Part shown: positions 12,701-20,800 of the stretch, piece by piece
How positions within the stretch are numbered: position 1 is the stretch's first letter
Layout of the letters: each line of letters opens with the position of its first letter
From: Gibbula magus
Lineage: Eukaryota; Mollusca; Gastropoda; Trochida; Trochidae
Assembly: GCA_936450465.1 (NCBI GenBank)
Contig: OW388300.1
Coordinates: 50,209,378 to 50,273,377, forward strand
Direction of reading: 5' to 3'
Length of the DNA: 64,000 nucleotides
The notes under the pieces: model-generated
The model's database searches: none
What the model was told of the DNA's origin: nothing
Seen by the model: the letters and a program-made list of their open reading frames with translations, nothing else
Made by a program: the position numbers and the translations under genes

Positions 12701-13225
12701 CCAAAGACGGATGTGCTGTTCTGGGTGGACGCGTCTGTGAGATTCAAGCGAGACGCCATTACTGAACTATTGAGGCTGATCGAACGCACTAAAGTCGTCG
12801 TGAATTCTGGAGTCTTTCCAATCGGGGACCACGCAACTGTTGACATGTTTAACTACTTCCGGGAGAGCGCGTGCAGCTTTTCAGCTATCCCAGAATTCCA
12901 GGCCAATTTCATCGTCCTCAAGAATGACCGTCTAGTGCGGGAAGCAGTGGTAAAACCATGGGCTGCGTGCGCACTCAGTCCATTCTGTATGTGTCCAGTG
13001 GATCATACTGAGTTACTGCATTGTGACACAGCTATACGGAAGTACAATAAGTGTCATAGATTTGACCAATCAGCGCTTGGAATTATTTTGGTGAAATTGT
13101 TTCGAAACCATGACATGAATTTAAGGGTGGAAGAAAATATTGTCCGTGTAAAGAGGAATCAGATTGAAAAGTATTTCGAGGTCTTAAAGGAAAACTCGAA
13201 TCCTTTGTTCAGGAAATTTGGATGA
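763..13225 (+). CDS. DUF1647-like type II membrane protein, glycosyltransferase-like (7 coding exons)
   Basis: Joined exons are 763-781, 1094-1165, 7967-8014, 8617-8694, 10379-10677, 11815-11919 and 12692-13225. They give 1155 nt, or 384 residues plus a stop, with every junction GT-AG and in phase. Seen: a short basic N-terminus (MDKKLNAKK), a single hydrophobic segment at about residues 9-26 with no cleavage site, a variable stem to about residue 110, then a globular region. That region carries TAASSNH (128-134), YDLGL (161-165), YTWKP (199-203) and WVDAS (218-222). Known of the family: this motif series resembles Pfam DUF1647 proteins of nematodes and other invertebrates, which are of unknown function. 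Inferred: a Golgi-anchored, lumen-facing glycosyltransferase-like enzyme, with WVDAS possibly serving as a DxD-type site. Substrate cannot be told. The last exon is large and ends normally, so the gene looks complete and intact. Confidence 0.72.
1094..1165 (+). CDS. DUF1647-like gene, coding exon 2 (signal anchor)
   Basis: Acceptor TTTTCAG and donor GTGAGA, phase 1 at both ends. It encodes AKKFALFIGTAVVLF followed by MIMHQAVER, a basic-flanked hydrophobic segment typical of a Golgi type II anchor. Confidence 0.75.
2345..2401. repeat. Perfect palindrome, 22-bp arms
   Basis: GTGAATATCTGTGATAACC plus ATC is repeated exactly in inverted orientation around a 13-base spacer. It is part of the nested insertion. 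Confidence 0.9.
2445..2725 (+). mobile_element. tRNA-derived SINE, copy 1
   Basis: The tRNA-like part (about 2558-2632) has an A-box-like GTAGCTACATTGGTAAAGGC and a B-box GGTTCGAACC. It lies inside a longer unit shared with 60113-60352, from CATTCCATAC to AACCGACCATGG. The anticodon arm is irregular (a 6-base loop if a 5-bp stem is used), so it is a SINE head and not a functional tRNA gene. Confidence 0.7.
3484..3507. repeat. (TA)n microsatellite
   Basis: An alternating TA run next to the 3' end of the antisense LINE. Confidence 0.9.
3628..4256 (-). pseudogene. LINE C-terminal region with CxxC finger (remnant)
   Basis: Two overlapping frames (3954-4256 and 3628-3987) continue the LINE polyprotein. 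The second has INTQCPFCKLSEEDEYLVLL and CPRF, the zinc-finger-like tail that follows the RT in many invertebrate LINEs. Confidence 0.65.
4259..5393 (-). pseudogene. LINE reverse transcriptase (remnant, frameshifted)
   Basis: The first segment (5031-5393) shows SYRGIALLNSLNKIF, CQAGFREEYSTTDH and FVDFRKAFDSV. The second (4259-5029) shows GVRLGCILSPVLF, the catalytic FADDVVLFADS and YKYLGIIFS. A frameshift separates the two near 5030, so no functional enzyme can be made. The YxDD-type aspartates themselves are intact. Confidence 0.9.
5496..5954 (-). pseudogene. LINE endonuclease-RT linker (remnant)
   Basis: A 152-residue open frame rich in charged residues (FWKTLKKYCF, EEWFNYFKTLL, then CSEQFKKWEIPRGRW). 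It is the usual linker just before the RT of such elements. It is separated from both neighbouring domains by frame changes. Confidence 0.75.
6109..7262 (-). pseudogene. LINE AP-endonuclease domain (remnant)
   Basis: The open frame runs upstream of the first ATG and includes CWNVNGLYSKLSQ, the N-terminal Asn motif, followed by FVETW, YSGGVAVYV, FGDFNARIG and SDHLPISV. These are all the standard metal and DNA-contact motifs of APE-type LINE endonucleases. The frame decays after about 6300 into unrelated sequence, and the GTGAGCGTG-rich stretch at 6020-6080 looks like an expansion or small insertion between this domain and the linker. Confidence 0.85.
7770..7945 (-). mobile_element. tRNA-like SINE fragment, minus orientation
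   Basis: On the minus strand a B-box-like GGGTTTGAATCCCGC lies about 25 bases after GTGGCGATTAGTGCC. The tail shows no recognised conserved body. It ends about 20 bases before coding exon 3 of the DUF1647-like gene. The assignment rests on the two promoter boxes alone. Confidence 0.4.
7967..8014 (+). CDS. DUF1647-like gene, coding exon 3 (stem)
   Basis: A 48-nt exon between TTTTTCCAG and GTAAGA, phase 1 at both ends. It encodes AVTYEELLNDYIGHIK, part of the stem. It lies just after a SINE-like piece in the intron. Confidence 0.65.
8277..8560 (+). repeat. Diverged interspersed repeat (partner at 47900-48165)
   Basis: Blocks such as AGTAAG/TAAGCCA-TCATC, a TAC-AGTGTGA block and, at the far end, AAAACAAAATGGCGGA recur in the same order at 47.9-48.17 kb. 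The copies are strongly diverged with indels, and the family is unknown. Confidence 0.4.
8617..8694 (+). CDS. DUF1647-like gene, coding exon 4 (stem)
   Basis: A 78-nt exon between CTCACAG and GTAAGT, phase 1 at both ends. It encodes a basic, non-conserved stem starting AMKTKRLWRPNRAVES. The support is frame and splice signals only, so it is less certain than the downstream exons. Confidence 0.55.
9437..9742 (+). pseudogene. Tyrosine-recombinase C-terminal remnant (Crypton/integrase-like element)
   Basis: The 101-residue frame contains REIMKITGHRNQQSLASY, then EQKRRYSSIL, then a serine/threonine-rich tail. A GHR/GHK-x-SLxxY block is typical of the H-x-x-R plus tyrosine end of tyrosine recombinases carried by metazoan Crypton-type or DUF3504-like elements. 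The upstream catalytic Arg region is not recognisable, so this is a truncated remnant in intron 4 of the DUF1647-like gene. Confidence 0.5.
10099..10261. mobile_element. 163-bp foldback (hairpin) element
   Basis: The left arm (10099 to about 10172) is repeated almost perfectly in reverse (about 10188-10261). GGAGATAAATCC pairs with GGATTTATCTCC at the outside, and CATTTCAAACC with GGTTTGAAAT near the centre, around CTCGCAAGCTC. There are no coding features. It is a MITE or foldback, and no clear target duplication is seen. Confidence 0.85.
10379..10677 (+). CDS. DUF1647-like gene, coding exon 5
   Basis: The acceptor TTTTCTAG precedes 299 nt ending at a GTGAGG donor (phase 0). It carries the family motifs VLFVTAASSNHY and FVFYDLGLS and two cysteines at its start (CIDTKC). 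GC content is clearly above the flanking introns. Confidence 0.85.
10719..10795 (+). repeat. Partial copy of the TAGTCT-ended MITE
   Basis: The start GTCTAACACTTA and the block TTTATTAAATATTGAAAA match the left half of the element at 38216-38399. The right half is absent. It lies just downstream of coding exon 5 in the intron. Confidence 0.5.
11815..11919 (+). CDS. DUF1647-like gene, coding exon 6
   Basis: A 105-nt exon between AATTCCAG and GTGAGT, phase 0 at both ends. It encodes LEQFCGCEVRTFPLS through CYTWKPLIVH, matching the conserved YxWKP block of the family. It contains no ATG near its start and is recognisable only by homology and splice sites. Confidence 0.85.
12692..13225 (+). CDS. 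DUF1647-like gene, terminal coding exon 7
   Basis: The acceptor TTCAATTCAG opens 534 nt ending in TGA. It encodes ANLPKTDVLFWVDASVRF and the rest of the catalytic-like domain, including a cysteine cluster (CALSPFCMC) and a basic C-terminus. There is no internal stop. Confidence 0.87.
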   Translation, partial: ANLPKTDVLFWVDASVRFKRDAITELLRLIERTKVVVNSGVFPIGDHATVDMFNYFRESACSFSAIPEFQANFIVLKNDRLVREAVVKPWAACALSPFCMCPVDHTELLHCDTAIRKYNKCHRFDQSALGIILVKLFRNHDMNLRVEENIVRVKRNQIEKYFEVLKENSNPLFRKFG

Positions 13226-13373
13226 TCATAGGGGGTGGATGAGAAACTGTAACAAATGCAAAGGAATGTGAAAGGAAGGAAGGAAGATATGGAAAGAAAT
13301 ATCAAATGGTAATTGAAATCCAACATCGGAAACAATTGCAAACGGAAACGTAACAAACTTTCTTGCTTGTGTG

Positions 13374-13379
13374 ATTAAA
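13374..13379 (+). terminator. Candidate poly(A) signal ATTAAA for the DUF1647-like gene
   Basis: The first plausible polyadenylation hexamer downstream of the stop, about 150 nt away. It is the common ATTAAA variant rather than AATAAA. No transcript evidence is available, and later AATAAA motifs occur near 15.05 kb. Confidence 0.3.
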
Positions 13380-13413
13380 ACTGGCTTTGCGGAGTTGTTG
13401 AGAAGCTGATGGT

Positions 13414-13514
13414 GGCTACACAGCGAGACCAGGGCTACACAGCGAGACCCGTGCTACACAGTGAGACCAGGGCTACACGGCGAGACCAGGGCTACACAGC
13501 GAGACCAGGGCTAC
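13414..13514. repeat. 19-bp minisatellite, five units
   Basis: Units of GGCTACACAGCGAGACCAG start at 13414, 13433, 13452, 13471 and 13490, with one to three substitutions among them. Confidence 0.9.
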
Positions 13515-13684
13515 CTTTTAGTTGTCTCCGGAAAGGGTCAGCGCAGTGGTACGATGTTCGAATCCCGACTGGTGTTCGACAGTCCTTTCAAGAAGACAAT
13601 TCTTTCTGTAAGAGATACGTTCGGTCGACGATAACGGGTTTCACAGCAGTTACGCACAATGATGTTACGGGCTTTCGTCGATAA

Positions 13685-14350
13685 GTCTAAAATGGTGTGA
13701 GTCGAACTTGCCTGAATACGGCCACTGACGGGATCGACCCCAAATGGCTGTCAGATAGGGGTACCTTGATATAGAGGTCAGCCAACACTGAGTGTAGAGT
13801 CATCCCTAGATGAACCTTACACGCATTGTGGTACTATCTTAATGCAACATTATCAACATTTTCAACAGCTGTCAGTTATTCTTCTGTATCTTGTCTCTCT
13901 TTCGAAGCATCTACATCACTATTTCAACTGTGTGCATTCTAAATAATGTCTTTCTTTAAACTATTGAAAGCGATGTCAACTCAACTAATCTCGCCTCATG
14001 TTATTCATATGATGTTTTGCCCATGACTATTAGAACATGCTTTGATTGTCCTATCACTGCAGTAAAAGTACCTGTTCCATACATTATCACTTGTTGTTAT
14101 GAAATGGTATAGACCTACCTTTATATATTCAACACTGTCAGGTCTAGAATTGGAGCTATGTCACACTGTTCCCAACTCATCGTTTTAGCTAGTTTCAAAC
14201 CATATCTTCAAATCATCGTCTTCTCATCCACTGATCACAGGTTCATTATGATATTGACTCGCTGATACTGATACTATGCCTATTGTTTGACCAGGCGTAG
14301 TGGTGTCTAGTATAGCTTTACTGTTGTTTCGTCAATAATTCATGCTGGTG
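13685..14350. other. Intergenic, nothing recognised
   Basis: AT-rich sequence without a supported exon, RNA gene or repeat that I can identify. Confidence 0.5.
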
Positions 14351-14366
14351 TTTCCATTAGTTATTG

Positions 14367-15050
14367 GTCACCTGGCAATAGAATCACTATTAAAACGTTA
14401 TAGGCGTGTGCTTGTTCGGATTTATAGTATAAGAACATATTACATTTGAACCATAGAGATGTGCTATTATTTACCTATATTTACCTATATTAAATGTTTC
14501 TTTATGAATGTTTCATTATGTAAATATATTCGTTGTTGATGGTCATCCGACAATTGAACCATCCGATATCGCAAATATCGAATTTCGTTATTTTAAATTT
14601 ACAGGCGAATGCAGATACTCGTTTTCTATGGATAAGGCTTATCGGGTTGTGGAATGAGTTGTTTTACCCATAAACGTAGCAATATATTGTATTAACTTGC
14701 AAACAAATAACCACCGTTATTTATGATATCTATGTGATTGTGTGTTTGCATTAATTAAGGAAAATCTTATATTCGAACCATACAAACGTACTATTATCTT
14801 CCTAGATTTACTGTTACTTAATCAATGTTTCATGATGTAAACACATTCGTTGTTGATGGTCACACGGCAATAGAATCACAGTTTATAACAATTTGTATGT
14901 GTGTGTGTGTTCGTGTGTGTATTTGCATTTATAGTAAAAAATGTTACATTAGAGCTGTACAAACATGCTATGTTCTACCTAGATTACAATGTAATTTCAC
15001 CAATGTCTCATTGTGTATTAACGTTTTGCATTATCACGTGACAATAAATG
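14367..15050. repeat. Diverged tandem repeat, three long units
   Basis: Three units begin at about 14367, 14542 and 14858. Each starts with a GTCA-CC/CA-GGCAATAGAATCAC-like block and ends with a CAATGTTTCATTATGTAAAC-like block plus TTCGTTGTTGATG, and the middle unit has an extra segment of about 140 bp. A (GT)n stretch lies in the third unit (14896-14922). Confidence 0.6.
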
Positions 15051-15084
15051 TGTGCGTTTGCACTGTTGTATGTCTTTGTAAATA

Positions 15085-17288
15085 AATTCTTACTGTTTTC
15101 ACCTCTATGTTGTCTAGTCCATTAACATTAATATGAGCAGCTCAAGGCGAACACGTTGAGTGGCAAGCTTCTGGTTCAACCTTGCTGGAGTCTGAGACCT
15201 TTACCTGACTGAGTTACAGCGCTCCTTGCGATGAGTCAGAGTTTCGGTTTTCTTTCGGCTGGACGTCTCGTCATCACATAAAGGAAGATACACTTCCTCG
15301 TATTTGACTCAGCAGAGAGTTACGTAGTGATCCATACCTTCACCAAGTGAGTTCCAGTCCATGCCAATAGCTGACCACTTAATCTGTTGTGTTATCATGT
15401 GAAAAAACTTTACTTGGGGATATTGTATGGTTATATCCTGGATGTAAATTGTATAACATGATTTTCTGATTGGACTGTCACTTTCAATAATAGTCCAATC
15501 CGTGAAGGCGAGGAAAAAGCTTCGGACTGCAGCACGGGTGAGAACAGGAGCATTTGTGCGGGAATTTGATATACAGTGGTGTGGATATGTACGTAACAAC
15601 CCTTTATTAACAAAGAGTGCTGAACTTTCAAAAGCCACATGTGATAAAGTTATTACTTTTTATTCAAATCATATGTCACAACTTGTTTATACACTTTGAC
15701 TGCATTAAATTGAAGCTTTGTTTACTTTTAATTATCTTAAACTATAAACTGGACAACATTATATTCTATAGACTTCTTTAAACATGAAAATACAGCGTTA
15801 AAGTAGAAATAAAAGAAAAAGAGTAAATGCGCCATGTATACTACATCCATAGTGGTAGATACAATGCAAACAAAGTAAAGTGTACAGATTATGTCTCCGT
15901 TGGTTTCAACACTACGGGCATTGTCTCAGTGTAAGCTACATTTTCAACAATCAGTTTGTAGATCAGCCAATAGGACACGTCTCCTGCAAATATTCTAAAG
16001 TTGAAAGACGAACGGATCCTTCATATTCAAACATAAATCTAGAGACCCATTCACACCATACGATTTGTATTTACAACTTATCAACCTGAAGTACCTACAT
16101 TATTTCTGTACATCTGTTAATACCATGATGTGTAAGACGTCCCAACTGTACAACATAAAGAAAATGCTGCACGACCTAATTACGAATCGTACCATGAGGA
16201 CGGGCCATAATGCTCTTCTCCCTCGAATAAATTTAATGACTATGAATCCTAATCTCTTCTTACTTGTATGCACAACGTTTCTGGTTCCTTGTCCCGTCAT
16301 CGGGAGAAGGTGACCTTTGAACTCACACTTGTTACTTCTTTCTTCGACTGAGAAGGTCTAAAATGATTAAAATGATTTGTGTTTGGTGACTGGGCAATTC
16401 AATTTATTTTGCAGTACGCACGCATGTGTCAACCAATGAACTAGTCACCGACTGTCCTCGGGATATCTTCGTGCCCTGGCTCTGTGGCGCTTTCTCTCAG
16501 GGATTCAGTTTACCAAAGTGCCATCATATGATACTGCATTAAGACTAACGTATAGGTTTTTTTATTTTGTCCTTTTAAGCTAAAACTGGTACTAAATGTT
16601 TGGCCGAATAAATGAATAAAATAATATTATGTAATAATATACCATATTGTGCAAATGTAGATATGTGCACATGTCACGTTTATTTATCGGCCATAATTTC
16701 GTGTATCGTCATATGTAACGTCATAAAACAAGTAATCATTACTCTTTTCGTGAAAGTCATATGTGAGACCTGCTCTGGTATTAACCTCTTAATATCTATT
16801 CGTTTCAAATATTCCTGAATACAACTCCGAGTATTCATGAACCATTTATTTGAAATCGTGCGTCACTGTGTCTGTCCGTCTGTCTCTACGGTTCGATAAA
16901 TCACATATAGTGACATAGATGATCAAGGATGGTCTCTCTGTCTTCGTTATTATTTATAAAATTATACATCCATTGGTGTCAGTTCATCTTTTCTACGTTA
17001 TGTAACCTTCAGGTATTCATATGCAGATTTTACTGCCACGTTCCTTTGTATGTTACAGTTCCCACGTACAGCAATACATGTCAAGCCCTAGGAATTAAGA
17101 ATTTATGCAATGACATATACTCATTCGTACATTTAGGTGTACGTATCAAATGTAATTTGATATTCATTCAAAAGTGGTATTTCACAAAGTAAACAAATAA
17201 TATCGTATATGTCCTTGTGTTAAATTTCCATACGTACGTTTAAAAGCCATTGATTAAACGTAACGATATTTCCATTCTTACGTATAAT
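15085..17288. other. Intergenic, nothing recognised
   Basis: Several short open frames overlap on both strands (for example 15309-15699) with no domain, splice support or codon signature. The stretch separates two convergent genes: the DUF1647-like gene from the left and the SRCR gene from the right. Confidence 0.5.
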
Positions 17289-17294
17289 TTTATT
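17289..17294 (-). terminator. Candidate poly(A) signal AATAAA for the SRCR gene
   Basis: TTTATT on the plus strand reads AATAAA on the minus strand, about 245 nt past the SRCR stop codon at 17540-17542. Confidence 0.4.
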
Positions 17295-17539
17295 GCGTAG
17301 ATCGTTGCGTCATTTCGTACGGGAACAATTACTTGTTCGTACGCCATCAGTCAACGTACAAAAATAATGTACGTTTAAAAGTTATTTCTTCAATGTAACC
17401 GCGTCTTTCTTCTACCGTGTAGTCCAATAGAAGTCCCAGCTTCTCATTCCGTATCACCAGGGACTCTATGAGAATCCCCGATATTACCACCCAACGTTAC
17501 ACGTTTCCAGTCCAAGAAATAAGAACCGTGATGAGAGCT

Positions 17540-17859
17540 TCATTCGCACGTCACAGTCGCTGGTTTGAGACCGGCACATGGTCTTTTCCCAAAAACGTTA
17601 TGGCGACAAGCGGTCAACCTGGTTTCACTGCCCCTGCACTGGACATTGGTCATCCAGATTGATACCTCATTGCGCAGGCGCCCCCGGAACTCACGATTCC
17701 AGCCCGTCGTGTAGCCCATCTGTCGACATGACACCTGAGCCTCGTTGCGGCCAAAGCCGTGCGCACACACCGGGCGCCATCTTGAATTGTGATATATTTC
17801 AATATGTCCGGTGTTGACATCATTATTGCCCTCTATTGCCACAAGCCGAAGCATGTGAT
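17540..17859 (-). CDS. SRCR gene terminal exon: second SRCR domain
   Basis: Acceptor CTGTTTCAG, then LRLVAIEGNNDVNTGHIEIY, WRPVCAHGFG, VSCRQMGY, VQCRGSETRLTACRHN, KRPC and VTCE followed by TGA. There are six cysteines. WRPVC replaces the consensus WGTVC. The frame from the preceding SRCR exon gives CG-DHMLRL, a normal inter-domain join. The stop directly after the last cysteine makes this the protein C-terminus. Confidence 0.88.
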
Positions 17860-20800
17860 CTGAAACAGAGAAAATGTCACCAATTAGAGTATTGAGCATT
17901 ACTGTACAAAAGAGAGTCTTCCAAATTATTTTTTCTCCAAGAAAAACGGCTTCTACGATAAAGTACAACAACGAAAGAGAACTTTAAATTATTTCTTATA
18001 TGAGATGCCCTTAAACACTTACTAGTACTCGCTTAAAAAATCCGTTCATATATAATGTTATTTGTATAAACTGTGTTTAGAAAATATTAATGCCTTGAAC
18101 AATCAAAGTGACGTAAACTTTGACGTCATTTGCTAAGCGACGCTCTTACCGACGCTCTTAATCACGAGCATGTTTTATTGTCTCATAAAGCACGCCGTCG
18201 GTCCAGTTGACCGCCTGTGTTTTATTGAAGAAGAAGAAGAAAATTAGTTTATTAAAGTGTCACACTTTACATTTGTTTATTGCTGTAGTTATCTTATATA
18301 CATCATTTAGGAGATAAACCTACTGCGTTTGAAAATCAGAGACATGTTATACTGGATTGATAGCGAGTAAATTTAATATTGAAACCGAACGCGTAGCTTT
18401 ATCTCCATTCTACCATGATCGTTTTACCATTGAACTCTTTTTGTCGGATGCTGACAACGGCAGCTCGCGAGCTCCGTATTACGTTCGAAAAATCCACTGT
18501 TGACAACAGCGGCGATTTCGTACACAACTTCTTTCCAATAAGATCTCTTTAACTATTTAAAAAAATCTAATATATGTGTCATTTATTACGGGAGTTTTAA
18601 TTCTGTTTCCCCAACATTTACGTTCATACAATCAGGATATGCATAAGCATATCATATATAGAGAATCTCACCCAAGTGTCTTCTGATATCAAATATATCA
18701 ACACGAAGTGTTGATATATTTGATATCAGAAGACACGAGGGTGAGATTTTTTTTATCATTCAAAATCATTCTTCAACAATTTTTAGCTGAAGAATAACAT
18801 ATCTGAAACACAAAACTGTCATTTTGCTTCTTCAGCAGTGATCTCAGTGAGGTCATAGCATTGTGACGTCATAAGCATTATGACATCATAGCATTGTAAC
18901 GTCATCACCATTGTGACGTCATAGCATTGTCGGCAGTGTTCTCAGTGATGTCAAAGCTTTGTGATGTCATTAATTGATGATGTAATAGGATTATGACGAT
19001 TTGATTGTAGCGATATCTACAATGTAGATATCGCTTGTAGATATCGCTTGATCTCACACAAGCGATATCTACTGTGGGAACCAGTTTTGGATGATAAATC
19101 ATATAAGCATATCTCGCGACATTCAAAATGGCTACCGTTTGCCAGTCGCTTTGAATGACGAGCTTGAGGGCTTGTATTTTAAAATGACGTGTTCCAGGTG
19201 AGGGTAATTGTCTCATTCGGGTAAGGAATGCACATTCTAGTTATCGACGTAGGTGTGCAGATGATATGACAAGTATGTATTTCTTATTTTGCATCAAAAC
19301 GTTACGCTCGGTTTTTAGAACCGACTGACCATTGCGTCATTGACATTGCGTTTGCTCTCCTACTTATTTGCATTAAGTGTCGCTATTTGGATGTTTTTTT
19401 ATACTGACGAAGTTTGTCTTGCTAATCTATCATTTAATGTAGCTCTAAAACACGCTACAGGAAAGGTTGATTTGATTAGTATCAGTTATATTGATGTCCT
19501 CTATAAGCAGAGGAGGTTCATTCCATAATTGATCACGTTTGATTTTTCTGGAGAACCAATCAGAATAGAGTATCCATCAATGTCATAGTAGAATAATATT
19601 TCAATTACATTTCTGAAACAATCTTTTTAAATAACGTTTTATTCATTTTTCGAGTTCGTTAATTTCGGTATACCTTTGTTTCGTATGAGAAAACAGAATT
19701 AACATTCACTAAAGAAGATTGTCCTCTATGTTTGCAGAATTTTTTATTAGAGTTTTTATTTTATTTATTGAGGTTTTATGTTTTCGTACATTCCAAATGC
19801 CTTAAAATGTTTTTTAAAAATTGATATATTATTACCTTTTGTTATTTAAAGTAAACACAATGATATATGTTGTATTTAATGTCACACGTTTCGATTGTTT
19901 ATTTACAAAGCAATGTTCCTATGAACTATCAACAACAAACTAAACAAGGCAGCAAGGCTGATCTTCTAGACTGTGTTGAGGATGTGTGGTCTTGAAGTGG
20001 GATGTTAAAATCTCCAAGGAAAACCACTATGTCTTTACTTTCTTAGAAGCACTCTTCCTATGAACTATCAGCAACAAACCAAACATGCATTTGTTAAAAT
20101 TTTACACAGTGTGTCTTATTTTAAAGCTTATTCTTTTACATTTTTAAGGTGCAACATAAACTATGTTGTACTTGTTTTTTGCACTAAGGTGGATATACAC
20201 TATATTTTGATTGCTTATTTATCTTTATTCTTTAGTCTTTATTAATTGATAACATTTATAATTTTGACATTTTGATACCCAGTTGTGTTTACAAAAGGGG
20301 AAGCTAGGTGAATTTAAAAGCGACGTTTGGGCAAAAAATAGACCTTAATGCGGTGGGCATTAAAGCGTATGACTATAATAAAAATTCAAAATGCGAAAGC
20401 AAAGACATTATATGTATACATGTATGTATCTATCCGAACGTTTTTAATGAAAAACGGAAGCGTTCGGATTATCGAGGCCTGACTGTAATCATATATATAC
20501 ATACTTTTGTTAAAGATTTTTTAAATTAAAATTGTTTGATTTTACAAAAGTACATTTGTTATAGAGTTATGTCCCAATGAATATGAAGCCGAAAAGCGCT
20601 CATTTTGAAAATGGACCATACTAATACTGAGAAAAATAGTACTTCAGACATGTCAAAGGAATTCACTTTACATCACACTGTTTCGTGTACGATATGATAT
20701 GGTACAGTTGATACATGTACAGTACTCGGTATCCTCCATTGTTCATTACATAACAATACTTTAACAATGGATGCTGTAAGGAATAAATGTAGTTTGACCT

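Noticed and set aside
15309..15699. Overlapping frames on both strands suggesting a gene
   Set aside because: There is no domain, no matching exon upstream or downstream and no clear codon signature.
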